Shown here piece by piece: positions 55,201 through 64,000 of a stretch of DNA of 64,000 nt. The stretch's first letter is position 1, and each line of letters begins with the position of its first letter. Under the pieces are notes generated by a model that saw only the letters and a list, made by a program, of their open reading frames with translations, was not told the origin of the DNA and ran no database searches. The DNA lies in the NCBI RefSeq assembly GCF_900113525.1, contig NZ_FOPP01000005.1, positions 186,001 through 250,000 of the forward strand. Reading direction: 5' to 3'. The position numbers and the translations under genes were made by a program. Origin of the DNA: Pedobacter insulae. GTDB lineage: Bacteria; Bacteroidota; Bacteroidia; Sphingobacteriales; Sphingobacteriaceae.

Positions 55201-55678
55201 GGGGACATTCGGTTTTTCTGGTGAATATAAAGGAATTGGATTGAGTGTCGTTGCGCGTTATTTAGGTGGGGGTCAACTGTATAATCAAACTTTGGTTGAC
55301 CGTGTAGAAAACGCTCTTATGAATTACAATGTTGATAAACGCGTTTTAACTGGTAGATGGACAACGCCTGGGCAAGAATCATTATTTAAACGATTAGGTC
55401 AGTATAATATTCCTTTGGGTAATGGTTCGTTCACATCGGCGCAAGAACAAACTAGAGCAACTTCACGCTTTGTACAGGATCGTAATGAAATTGTGGTTTC
55501 AGCAGTTAATTTATACTATCAATTCAACCAACAGTTTACTAGACGCTTAGGGATGGAAAGATTAAAAGTTGGTTTTAACATGAATGAGTTAGCCACTTTT
55601 TCAAGCATTAGGTTGGAACGTGGTACCAATTATCCATTTGCTAGAACATTATCATTCAACTTATCTGCAACGTTTTAA
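52223..55678 (+). CDS. SusC/RagA TonB-linked outer-membrane protein with STN domain
   Basis: 1151 residues from the ATG at 52223 (MKFIKSN); an earlier in-frame ATG at 52181 lies among the leader hairpins. Signal segment ends near SFGQ (46). STN domain ~48-110 ([42 protein letters not shown]), CarboxypepD_reg-like ~135-215, plug ~230-340 ([34 protein letters not shown]) and a long barrel ending LSFNLSATF. The STN domain fits signalling through the upstream FecR/sigma pair. Downstream peptidases suggest a peptide or protein ligand, which is inference. Confidence 0.95.
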   Translation: [1151 protein letters not shown]

Positions 55679-55687
55679 TTAAATAAC

Positions 55688-57154
55688 ATGAAACTGAATA
55701 ATAAAATTATTTTCACAATTCTATTGGTTGCATTGTTTGCTACCTCTTGTAAGAAAGGGTGGCTTGATGTGACTTCATCTTCAGAGATTAGAGCCGAAGA
55801 TCAATTCACTTCTGAGTCTGGCTTTAAAGATGCTTTAATAGGAGTATATATTGGCATGACTGATAGGTCTTTATATGCAAGCCAACTAACTTGGGGTGCT
55901 ATGGATTTGATTTCTCATCAATATCAAGCATATCCAGCATCAGCAGGATACTTTCAATTCCAAAATCACAACTACCGCTCAACAGAGGCTACGCCGCAGG
56001 TAGACGCTATTTGGAACAAGACCTATAATGTCATAGCCGACATTAATAATGCCTTAGGACATATCGATAAAAATAAGAGTGCGCTCAATCCTATTAGCTA
56101 TTCGATTATTAAAGGTGAATTGTTAGGCCTAAGAGCATTTCTACATTTTGATTTGATGAGGATTTACGGCCATGGTAACATTTCTGGACGAACAGATTTG
56201 TCTGGAAAATTAGCGATCCCTTATGTAATGGTATTCGACAAAGTCACCACACCGCAATTATCCTACAACGAAACTTTTGCGCTATTATTAAAAGACGTCG
56301 AAACTGCATCTCAGTTATTAAAAGAAGATCCCATTTACAATAACCCAAGAAAGCCCAGCACCTATTACGCGGAAGTAAACCGTGATGGCTTTTTTAACAA
56401 CCGAGAGCAACGCATGAACTATTACGCATTAAAAGGATTAAAAGGAAGAGTATTACAATGGATGGGAGGCACGCAAAATTTAGCTGAAGCAGCACTATCG
56501 GCAGAAGAGGTTATCCAATACAGCGATGCAAATCTAGCAACCTCAACCGCTGCGGCTACAGACCCACGTTTATATTCGGAGCATTTATTTAATTTAAATG
56601 TAATGGGTCTTGAGGATATTATAAATAGATATTTAAATGCTAATGATGCTACAAATAACGATGCATTGCTAATTTTACCCCAAACGGCACAAACGCTTTA
56701 TGAAACGTCTAATCCTAATATTGGATTGGTAGATATTCGTTATAATACCTTGTTAGCCAGCGGAAACAGGGGTTTGGTAAGTATTAAGCTCAAACAAGTT
56801 AGCGCCCAACCGCACCTAAATATTGTTCCATTAATGAAGTTACCAGAAATGTACTATATAGCAGCTGAAAATTACATTAAAACTAATCTGCCGAAGGCCA
56901 TAGCGTACTTAAATATTGTGCGTAAAAGCAGAGGTATCATTCAGGATATTGCGGCTAACTCTACTCAGCTTCAATTAACCGAAGAATTAACGAAAGAATA
57001 TCGCAAAGAATACATAAGCGAGGGGCAGTTATTCTTTTATTATAAACGATTAGGGTTCACTACCATTCCTAACTATACGGGTGTAGTCAATGACAACATT
57101 TATGTGTTGCCATATCCTCAGGCAGAAATAGAATTTGGACAAAGGAGACAATAA
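55688..57154 (+). CDS. SusD/RagB nutrient-binding lipoprotein
   Basis: 488 residues with lipobox FATSC (Cys21), then KKGWLDVTSSSEIRAEDQFTSESGFKDALIGVYIGM, a standard SusD N-terminus. Other SusD traits are IIKGELLGLRAFLHFDLMRIYG (~143-164) and LPEMYYIAAENYI. C-terminus shortened relative to many family members. It starts 9 bp after susC and should be its surface lid. Confidence 0.94.
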   Translation: MKLNNKIIFTILLVALFATSCKKGWLDVTSSSEIRAEDQFTSESGFKDALIGVYIGMTDRSLYASQLTWGAMDLISHQYQAYPASAGYFQFQNHNYRSTEATPQVDAIWNKTYNVIADINNALGHIDKNKSALNPISYSIIKGELLGLRAFLHFDLMRIYGHGNISGRTDLSGKLAIPYVMVFDKVTTPQLSYNETFALLLKDVETASQLLKEDPIYNNPRKPSTYYAEVNRDGFFNNREQRMNYYALKGLKGRVLQWMGGTQNLAEAALSAEEVIQYSDANLATSTAAATDPRLYSEHLFNLNVMGLEDIINRYLNANDATNNDALLILPQTAQTLYETSNPNIGLVDIRYNTLLASGNRGLVSIKLKQVSAQPHLNIVPLMKLPEMYYIAAENYIKTNLPKAIAYLNIVRKSRGIIQDIAANSTQLQLTEELTKEYRKEYISEGQLFFYYKRLGFTTIPNYTGVVNDNIYVLPYPQAEIEFGQRRQ

Positions 57155-57165
57155 AAGTAATTACA

Positions 57166-57906
57166 ATGAAAAAAATTCAAAATCATTTTCGCTTAGTCAT
57201 CATGGTGATGATGGGCATTGTATTTCTAGGATGTGAAAAAAAAGATATCGCTGGTTTCTCGGCGGCACCTGCGGTAAATTTCACTAGTAAATCAATGGTT
57301 TATTCGTTCTTGACTAACCCTCAAAGCGAGTACATTCAGAACATCGAAGTTCAAATAATGGGCAACGTTGCAGACGTAGACCGCACTTTTTCTGCAGAAG
57401 TTATCAATGATTCAACAACAACAGCTACACCTGATCAATATGAGGTAATAGGAGGAGTAATCCCCGCTGGGAGTTTGATGGGCAAATTGGCTGTAAAGAT
57501 CAAGAATAGTACGGCGTTAAATACCAAAGAAGTATTCTTAAAATTGAAACTTATTGACGGGTTGGATTTAAAAGCTGGCACCAAGGAAAACATTACTTAT
57601 GTGCTGGGCTGGACCAATAAAATAGTGGTACCTACAACTTGGACTTACTACAATATATTTTTCGCTACAAAAAGCACCCAAGTTTATCGCTTAATTCTGC
57701 AAACTACAGGGATAGCGAGTTTAACAGCAGCTCAATATTCGGCAATGGGAGGCGAGGCCGCAGCAATAGCAGCGGGCACTAAATTTGGTGATTATGTTAA
57801 ACAATGGAATTTAGATCATCCGAATGATCAATTAAAGCATGACGACGGCACAGCTGCTGGTCAAGTAATTGTACCTAAGTACTACACAAAGTCTAAATAC
57901 AACTAA
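57166..57906 (+). CDS. DUF4843-domain lipoprotein
   Basis: 246 residues with lipobox VFLGC (Cys23). DUF4843 pattern: FSAAPAVNFTSKSMVYSFLTNPQSEYIQNIEVQIMGNVADVDRTFSAEVINDSTTTATPDQYEVIGGVIPAG and a later VFLKLKLIDG. Such lipoproteins follow SusC/SusD in ECF-controlled loci and are probably surface accessory proteins. It starts 11 bp after susD and ends 1 bp before the next start. Confidence 0.85.
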   Translation: MKKIQNHFRLVIMVMMGIVFLGCEKKDIAGFSAAPAVNFTSKSMVYSFLTNPQSEYIQNIEVQIMGNVADVDRTFSAEVINDSTTTATPDQYEVIGGVIPAGSLMGKLAVKIKNSTALNTKEVFLKLKLIDGLDLKAGTKENITYVLGWTNKIVVPTTWTYYNIFFATKSTQVYRLILQTTGIASLTAAQYSAMGGEAAAIAAGTKFGDYVKQWNLDHPNDQLKHDDGTAAGQVIVPKYYTKSKYN

Positions 57907-57907
57907 T

Positions 57908-59470
57908 ATGGAAAAAATTAAGAATATAGGTTGGCTGCTTGTTTTAGTGGTGGCCTTGACAACCTCTTGTAAAAAGGACTTGAGCACATTAGACGTAAAC
58001 CCAATTGCAGGGGTATCCTTAGATAAAGACGGGGCTACCACTTTATCAGTAACTCAGTTTGATCGTTTAGTTGTTAATCCGAAGATAGATTTTAACGGTG
58101 CCGACGAAAATAAATTTAAGTTTCAGTGGAAAGTAACATTGTCCAACAACGATACTACTTCTAGTGTATTAAGCAACACCAAAAATTTGGACGCCGAGAT
58201 ATCGATGGTTCCTAGTGCAACCAATCAATTTTATACACTAGTTTTTACCGCAACAGATAAAGACAATGGTTTAAAATACATTACTAGCTGGCCCTTAACT
58301 GTTTTCAGCTCTATAGGCGAGGGATTAGTTGTAGCTACTACTGCAGATGGCTTAAGTACGGATTTAAATCATATTATGTCGCCCTTGGTAACGTCTAATT
58401 ATAACAATGAAAGTGTGAAATTTAATGTTTACTCTGGCGCTAATAATAAAGCGATTACTGGTTTGGTAAAGCAAATGCGATTCACAATTGCTCTTAGAGC
58501 GAGCCCAAGAGCCGTTGTAAATACGCTTTTTGCTATAACAGATAATAGTTTAACAAGAATTAACACCGTAGATTTTAGTCTTGCCGGTCAAAATGGAGAT
58601 TTATTTTATACACCAAAAGCTTCATATAATTTTCAGGCTCTTAGTGGTAAAAACCAGGCAGATGTTTTTATTGAAAGCGGAGGATTAACGATAGCTAATC
58701 ATGGCATAACTGATAAAATTGCAATTCCATTTGATATTTCAGGTAATATTTCGAACGTATTTGCAATTAATCGTATCAGTAATAATTCAGGGATTAGCTT
58801 TAGCTTTTATGACGAGACTAAAGGAAAGTTTATGTATATCCCTGCCATCTCCACGTTAAGTTTTCAGGATCGAAATGTCTATACTCATCCAGATCAAAAC
58901 ACAGCAGTGTTCAACCCTGGGAATTTGCCCAATAAAGTAAATGTTGCCGCTGGCGTAGGACAAGGTGAAGAACTTGTTCATATTTTAAAAGATAAAACAA
59001 CAGGTAAATTTAACTTATATGTGTTTGATAAGGGATCGTCGTCTTCTTCACCAGCTGTAGCGCCAGTACCAAAGTCGAACTTTGAGTTAAGTAATGCCCC
59101 AGGTATTGCTCAGGCTACCAACTTTGTAATTTTGGATAACCAACGTGTTATATATTACACTTCAGGTAATAAAATTTATGCTATTTTATATGGAGGCGCT
59201 TCACCAATCTTCGAAGAACGTTATACCGTTGCTACTGGAGAAAGTATTACTACATTGCAAATTTATCAGCAAAGCGACTACCCTTGGGGATCAACTTTCC
59301 TTCCAAGTAATAACAATCAGTTAGTAATGTCTACCTACGGAGGCACTGCAGGTACAGGGAAGGTATATATTTTACCAATGATTAATTTAGGAGTGGGAAA
59401 TATTAATCAAAGCGCCATTAAGATCTTCACAGGTTTTAATAAGGTCACTGCCATTACTTCTAATAAATAA
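57908..59470 (+). CDS. PKD-like family surface lipoprotein
   Basis: 520 residues from the ATG at 57908; an upstream ATG at 57869 is inside the previous gene. Lipobox LTTSC (Cys18), then a PKD/Ig-like stretch ~40-135 (FKFQWKVTLSNNDTTSSVLSNTKNLDAEISMVPSATNQFYTLVFTATDKDNGLKYITSWPLTVFSSIGEGLVVATT) and a propeller-like remainder. The family sits with DUF4843 in SusC/D loci; function is unknown, surface display and ligand binding are likely. Confidence 0.83.
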   Translation: MEKIKNIGWLLVLVVALTTSCKKDLSTLDVNPIAGVSLDKDGATTLSVTQFDRLVVNPKIDFNGADENKFKFQWKVTLSNNDTTSSVLSNTKNLDAEISMVPSATNQFYTLVFTATDKDNGLKYITSWPLTVFSSIGEGLVVATTADGLSTDLNHIMSPLVTSNYNNESVKFNVYSGANNKAITGLVKQMRFTIALRASPRAVVNTLFAITDNSLTRINTVDFSLAGQNGDLFYTPKASYNFQALSGKNQADVFIESGGLTIANHGITDKIAIPFDISGNISNVFAINRISNNSGISFSFYDETKGKFMYIPAISTLSFQDRNVYTHPDQNTAVFNPGNLPNKVNVAAGVGQGEELVHILKDKTTGKFNLYVFDKGSSSSSPAVAPVPKSNFELSNAPGIAQATNFVILDNQRVIYYTSGNKIYAILYGGASPIFEERYTVATGESITTLQIYQQSDYPWGSTFLPSNNNQLVMSTYGGTAGTGKVYILPMINLGVGNINQSAIKIFTGFNKVTAITSNK

Positions 59471-59491
59471 AAGCTAATCACACTTACACAA

Positions 59492-62101
59492 ATGATAAAA
59501 AAAGTATTATTGCCATTATTAATAACAGGAGGGATTTTAATCTCTCCCGATTTATTTGCACAGGACAAAAAGGTTGAAAAATCAGATTCAATAACAAGAG
59601 CAAAAGCAAAAGCAGACAGCATTAAGGCAGCTCCCAAACAAGGATATGCAACTTTATTAAAAAACCCAAAAAGAGCAGCTAAAGGTTTTGTAAATATTTA
59701 CCATGTAAAAGAAAAGCTTTATATGGAAATTCCGGTTGGACTTTTAGAAAAAGAGATGTTATTGGCCTCTACCATTTCGGAAACGAGTGATAACTTAAAT
59801 GGGGTGGTAGGTTCTAAACCTCAAGCTCCCATCCAGGTTCGTTTCCAAAAATTGGATTCGACAATATTACTGACCAAAATAATCAAAGACGCTATCGCAC
59901 CCCAGTCTGATTTAAATCTGATCAACGCATTGAACAAAAATAGTGCAGGAGCCATTATGGAAAAATTTCCAATTAAGGCTTTTAATCCTAAAGATAGCGC
60001 AATGGTAATTGATATGACAGACTTTTTTCTGAACGACAACAAGTTGCTGTCTCCTTTCGGGATGTTCAGAATGAATGTGGGTGGAACACTAAAAAGTACG
60101 GAGTCATTTAAAAAAGATCGTTCATTTTTAGGTGAAATCAAGTCTTTCGATGATAATGCCACTATCAAAACACATTTAAGTTACGAATACACCCTACAGC
60201 AGGCAAACACAATCTTCGCAAAAGATAAGCCTTTTACTACCGTAATGACCCACTCATTTTTACGTTTACCCGATCAACCGACTAGACCGCGTAAATCTGA
60301 CACACGTGTGGGTGTTTTCTATACAAGTAAGTATAAATTCTCTAATGATGTGAACAAAACTGAAACAGTCTATTACGCGAATAGGTTTAACCTGATTCCA
60401 AAAGATATTGCGGCATATAAACGTGGGGAAAAAGTAGAGCCAGTTAAACCTATAGTTTTTTATGTAGATAGCGATTTTCCATTAGCGTGGAGAGAAACCG
60501 TAAAGGGAGCTATTAATGACTGGCAATTAGCTTTTGAAGCTATTGGGTTTAAGAATGCAGTTATTGCATTGGACTATCCAAAAAATGACCCATCTTTTGA
60601 CCCTGATAATCTAAAGTATAATTGTGTACGATATTCGCCTACTCCAGTGGCTAATGCGATGGGACCATCATGGGTTGATCCAAGGTCGGGTGAAATTATC
60701 AATGCGTCCGTATATGTATTTCATGATATTGTGAAATTGTTAAATAACTGGATGTTTGTTCAAATAGCACCAGCCGATGCAGAAGTAAGAAACGTTACCT
60801 TGCCTGAACAATACAAATTGGACGGAATTAAATATGTTATTCGCCATGAAATAGGTCATTGTTTAGGTTTTATGCATAATTTTGGTGGTTCATCATCTAT
60901 TCCAGTTGAGTCATTGCGATCGGCCTCCTTCACTAAGAAATACGGAACAACTTACTCAATTATGGACTATGCCAGATTTAACTATGTGGCACAGCCAGGA
61001 GATAAAGAGCGGGGTGTGCAGTTATCGCCACCAACATTTGGCTTGTATGATTATTATGCGACCAAGTGGAATTATCAATGGTTTGATCAAAGAGAAGTGA
61101 GCGCATCGAAGGAAGAAGAGATATTGGCTAAAATGGTATCTGAAAAAGCCGGTGATCAAAGATATCGCTACGGTGCACAGGGCAAAGGACTTGATCCGTC
61201 CTCGCAAAGTGAAGATTTAGGAGACGACGCAGTTAAAGCTTCAGAATACGGTGTAAAAAACCTGAAATACATTATGTCCAACCTCAATAAGTGGGTCGGT
61301 AAACAGGATAACGATTTCGAGTATAGGGTCGAAATTTGGGATAGTATCCTTTCTCAATTGGTAAGATACATTAACCACGTGAATGCGAATGTGGGGGGAA
61401 TCATCACTAATGAAAAGTTAGTAGGGGATCCGCAGCCTTTGTATGAAGTGGTATCTCGGGAAAAACAATTAGCGGCTTTAAATTTTATCGTTAAGATGCA
61501 TGAAGATTTAGACTGGTTAGAAAATCCTGATGTCTTGAAGAATCTACCATTAATGGGAACGCCCTCAACCTTGTTGAGAACTCAAATTGCAGAGGCATTG
61601 ATGCAAACTCCAAATGCGGTCCATTTGTCTTCATTGAAGTCGAAAGAAAAAAATCCTTTCACCCCAGAGCAGGCTGTGGATATGATGTTCGATCTTGCAT
61701 GGAAATCTGCGAAAGAAAATAAAGTGCCCACTGCTGCGCAAATTGCCTTGCAGAAAGCGTTTCTTAAGACAGGGATTGCTACAGCAAAACTTGTTCCAGC
61801 AAATAGGACAGCATTTCATTTAGTTGCAGATCAAGAAGTAAATTTAGTTCATGATTGTAATTTAATTCATCCCAATGATAGATCATTCTCTAAAACAGGT
61901 GAAATAGGCATAATGGGAAGGACGTCAGTTAACTTTAATTTAGCCCCAAGTTTGGAAAGTGTATATTTTGTGAAGTTGAAACAGTTGAAAGATATCTTAG
62001 AAACTGCTGTTAAAGATAGTACGGATAAAAAAACAAATGCACATTATCAGTTAATGCTAAGTCAATTAAATAGAGTTTTAAACCAAACAATAGGTGGATA
62101 A
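59492..62101 (+). CDS. Zinc-dependent metzincin-type metalloprotease (DUF5117/DUF4953 family), active-site intact
   Basis: 869 residues with a signal peptide (ends near LFAQ). N-terminal DUF5118/DUF5117-like regions (~40-330) precede the Met-zincin domain. The zinc site is complete: IRHEIGHCLGFMHN gives H452, E453, H456 and H462 (HExxHxxGxxH), and YSIMDYARFNY supplies the Met-turn. It should be a periplasmic or secreted endopeptidase. It belongs to the SusC/D operon (21 bp after the PKD-like gene), suggesting that imported material is protein. Its paralogue follows after 1 bp. Confidence 0.92.
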   Translation: MIKKVLLPLLITGGILISPDLFAQDKKVEKSDSITRAKAKADSIKAAPKQGYATLLKNPKRAAKGFVNIYHVKEKLYMEIPVGLLEKEMLLASTISETSDNLNGVVGSKPQAPIQVRFQKLDSTILLTKIIKDAIAPQSDLNLINALNKNSAGAIMEKFPIKAFNPKDSAMVIDMTDFFLNDNKLLSPFGMFRMNVGGTLKSTESFKKDRSFLGEIKSFDDNATIKTHLSYEYTLQQANTIFAKDKPFTTVMTHSFLRLPDQPTRPRKSDTRVGVFYTSKYKFSNDVNKTETVYYANRFNLIPKDIAAYKRGEKVEPVKPIVFYVDSDFPLAWRETVKGAINDWQLAFEAIGFKNAVIALDYPKNDPSFDPDNLKYNCVRYSPTPVANAMGPSWVDPRSGEIINASVYVFHDIVKLLNNWMFVQIAPADAEVRNVTLPEQYKLDGIKYVIRHEIGHCLGFMHNFGGSSSIPVESLRSASFTKKYGTTYSIMDYARFNYVAQPGDKERGVQLSPPTFGLYDYYATKWNYQWFDQREVSASKEEEILAKMVSEKAGDQRYRYGAQGKGLDPSSQSEDLGDDAVKASEYGVKNLKYIMSNLNKWVGKQDNDFEYRVEIWDSILSQLVRYINHVNANVGGIITNEKLVGDPQPLYEVVSREKQLAALNFIVKMHEDLDWLENPDVLKNLPLMGTPSTLLRTQIAEALMQTPNAVHLSSLKSKEKNPFTPEQAVDMMFDLAWKSAKENKVPTAAQIALQKAFLKTGIATAKLVPANRTAFHLVADQEVNLVHDCNLIHPNDRSFSKTGEIGIMGRTSVNFNLAPSLESVYFVKLKQLKDILETAVKDSTDKKTNAHYQLMLSQLNRVLNQTIGG

Positions 62102-62102
62102 G

Positions 62103-64000
62103 ATGAAAAGATATAAACTCTTATTAATGGCTTTGCTAGTAGCATTTGCAGCACAAGCCCAAACCAAAAAGCCCGATACTCAAGTAAAAACGAATACAAC
62201 AGCTGTGAGTAATGCAAAGAAAAAAGATTCGGTAAAGACGTTAACGCCTTATGAGAAGATTTTTAAAAACAAAGCTGTGAAAACTGAGAAGGGTATGGTG
62301 ACTATGCACAAGATAGATGGAAAAGTTTATTTTGAATTTCCTAATACCTTATTAAATAAGCCCATGTTGATGTCGTCGGTAGTGGAGACTGTAAGTAATC
62401 CGGGCGACTCTTATGCCGGTTTTCAGGCAAGAGCCCCATTGAATATTTATTTTACCGCTTTAGATTCTACAATTTATATCAAAACAGGGACTTATAATTA
62501 CAGTTACGACCTTAACGACGAGGGAATAAAAAGAGCTTTGGCAAAAAACGCTAGTGATCCTGTAATTGCTGCGTTTAAGGTGATTGCTGGTTCTCCTGAT
62601 GGAAAAGCGGTGGTGTTTGAACCTACCAGTTTTTTTGTAAATGGACATCGCTCTACGGATCCATTCAAACCAGTTTCGGGTTTGTATGGACGTAGTAGTA
62701 GTTTTAAATCAGACAAGTCGTTGCTGAACGATATTGAAGCATTTAGTGATAATATTACCATCTCTAGTTTGTTAAGTTATGCGGTAACCTCTTCTTTTTT
62801 TGGTTTTACATCTGAAGAGGGTAGGGCAGCTACGATTGCCGTTAAACGTACGCTAATGCTGTTACCTGAAAAGCCAATGCAGCCAAGGCTAAATGATCCC
62901 AGAATTGGTGTCGCTTTTACTAAATTCAATCAATTATCAGGTTTGGATAATGGCATGAAAGAAGTTTATTATGCTAATCGTTGGAACTTATACCCTAAAG
63001 GAACTGCCGTTATAAAGCAAGGCACTTTGGTTGAACCCGCAAAGCAAATTATATTCTATATCGACAATCAGTTTCCAGCAACGTGGATTCCATTCATTAA
63101 AAAAGGTGTGGAGCGGTGGAATGATGCATTTGAAAAGATAGGCTATAAGAATGTGTTAGTAACCAAGTTGTATCCCAACAATGATCCGGCTTTTGACCCT
63201 AATAACATTAAATACAATTGTATTAAGTATGTGCCCAGTAATAACCAGGACTTGTTAGCTTCAAATTGGGTAGACCCAAGATCTGGAGAAATTTTAAGCG
63301 CTTCGATTTTAGTTAGTCAAGGTATTGCTGATAAGATTACGCAGGACTTGTTTTTACATACTTCCGCTGCTGATAAGCGGATGCGTACAGCTAACATTTC
63401 AGTTTCAGCTATGGGCGATGCCCTGACCTACATGATCATGCAAAAAACGGGTCAGAATTTAGGATTATTGAAAAATTATGGAGGTTCCGCTTCTATTCCC
63501 GTCGATTCTTTGCGGTCAGGTACATACACACGGCAATATGGTATTACCAATTCGGTTATGGACGATGCAGTCTATAATATTGTAGCTCAACCAGGCGATG
63601 TTGAGAAAGGTGTAGTCATGACTCAAACTAAATTGGGACGTTATGATAACTATGCAATTGATTGGTTGTATAGGCCAATTTCTGGAGCATCAACTCCTCA
63701 ACAAGAAAAAATTGTACTAAGCCGATTAATTACAGAAAAGATTGTGGATCCAACCTACCGATATATTAAGATTTCGACTAACGGCATAGCGAATCCCCAA
63801 GGTTTGGCCGATGATTTAGGAGATGATAAAGTGAAGTCGCTGAGATACGCTTATCAAAACTTGCAGTATGTAATGGAGCATATGAATAGTTGGGTAGCGG
63901 AAGACGATGTAGATTATACTTTTAGAAGTACCAACAATTTTGCCATTATCAATATCAAATTCTACTGGTATTTCACGCAATTGCTGGCCAACATTGGAGG
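62103..64000 (+). CDS. DUF5117-family metalloprotease paralogue with degraded zinc site (partial, 3' end outside window)
   Basis: No stop before the window end; 632 codons are visible. Signal peptide MKRYKLLLMALLVAFAAQAQ. It aligns with the upstream enzyme through FYIDNQFPATWIPFIKKGVERWNDAFEKIG, NWVDPRSGEI, GGSASIPVDSLRSG and VAQPGD. At the zinc site, however, HEIGHCLGFMH is replaced by QKTGQNLGLLK: residues 447, 448, 451 and 457 are Q, K, Q and K, so all three zinc histidines and the general-base Glu are gone. The frame is intact with no stop, so this is a probable pseudoprotease, not a decayed gene. Confidence 0.88.
   Translation, partial: MKRYKLLLMALLVAFAAQAQTKKPDTQVKTNTTAVSNAKKKDSVKTLTPYEKIFKNKAVKTEKGMVTMHKIDGKVYFEFPNTLLNKPMLMSSVVETVSNPGDSYAGFQARAPLNIYFTALDSTIYIKTGTYNYSYDLNDEGIKRALAKNASDPVIAAFKVIAGSPDGKAVVFEPTSFFVNGHRSTDPFKPVSGLYGRSSSFKSDKSLLNDIEAFSDNITISSLLSYAVTSSFFGFTSEEGRAATIAVKRTLMLLPEKPMQPRLNDPRIGVAFTKFNQLSGLDNGMKEVYYANRWNLYPKGTAVIKQGTLVEPAKQIIFYIDNQFPATWIPFIKKGVERWNDAFEKIGYKNVLVTKLYPNNDPAFDPNNIKYNCIKYVPSNNQDLLASNWVDPRSGEILSASILVSQGIADKITQDLFLHTSAADKRMRTANISVSAMGDALTYMIMQKTGQNLGLLKNYGGSASIPVDSLRSGTYTRQYGITNSVMDDAVYNIVAQPGDVEKGVVMTQTKLGRYDNYAIDWLYRPISGASTPQQEKIVLSRLITEKIVDPTYRYIKISTNGIANPQGLADDLGDDKVKSLRYAYQNLQYVMEHMNSWVAEDDVDYTFRSTNNFAIINIKFYWYFTQLLANIG

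Noticed and set aside
1..64000. CRISPR array, rRNA genes, insertion sequences
   Set aside because: No regularly spaced repeat-spacer array, no rRNA-like sequence and no transposase gene were seen.

Overview
The window looks like chromosomal DNA from a Bacteroidota bacterium, most likely family Sphingobacteriaceae (Pedobacter- or Mucilaginibacter-like). The reasons are three SusC/SusD outer-membrane nutrient importers, many Bacteroidota-type lipoproteins, domain families largely confined to this phylum (DUF4249, DUF4843, DUF5689, DUF5117), TAnnTTTG-type -7 promoter boxes and AT-rich sequence. The genus is an inference; no rRNA gene is present.

Layout. (1) 1-9531, + strand: a SusC (5' end outside the window)/SusD/DUF5689 importer followed by a calcineurin-like phosphoesterase, a glycerophosphodiester phosphodiesterase lipoprotein, a GlpT-type glycerol-3-phosphate transporter and an SGNH hydrolase. 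Together they read as a glycerophosphodiester-scavenging locus. (2) 9509-13344, - strand: an operon of an AraC regulator, a CE2-like esterase, a GH172 (DUF2961) enzyme and another SGNH hydrolase. (3) 13568-26001, + strand: a beta-mannan utilisation locus with SusC, SusD, an IPT/TIG surface lipoprotein, an alkaline-phosphatase-superfamily enzyme, GH26 mannanase, a sodium/sugar symporter, GH130 mannosylglucose phosphorylase and cellobiose 2-epimerase. The last four form the phosphorolytic mannobiose route known from Bacteroides fragilis. The araC-susC gap holds matched direct repeats that look like the regulator's sites. (4) 25982-32992, - strand: a four-gene envelope operon (unknown secreted protein, TonB-dependent receptor, DUF4249 lipoprotein, MG2/plug protein). 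(5) 33073-35724: a multi-PAS histidine kinase, then a 531-bp gene-free stretch with small repeats and tRNA-Arg(CCU).

(6) 36549-40664, - strand: arsenic/chromate resistance (arsR, DUF6428, doxX, chrA, arsC, acr3), with a dyad operator before arsR and a related copy before the DUF6428 gene. (7) 40881-50030: a stress/redox island with a Zn alcohol dehydrogenase, two universal stress proteins, a beta-CASP MBL RNase, a LOG protein, an acetyl-CoA hydrolase/CoA-transferase, a 19-cysteine copper-binding protein and a permease with a USP-like tail. Two of its promoters share an 18-bp motif. (8) 50247-64000, + strand: ECF sigma, FecR anti-sigma, SusC with an STN domain, SusD, DUF4843, PKD-like lipoprotein and two tandem DUF5117-type metzincins. 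The first has an intact HExxHxxGxxH zinc site. The second, cut by the window end, has lost all three zinc histidines and the catalytic glutamate, so it looks like a pseudoprotease.

Most notable: the active/dead metalloprotease pair, the AraC-site arrangement at the mannan locus, a dispersed-type palindrome that supplies a start codon inside the mannan operon, the shared motif in the stress island, and the uncharacterised envelope operon in (4).
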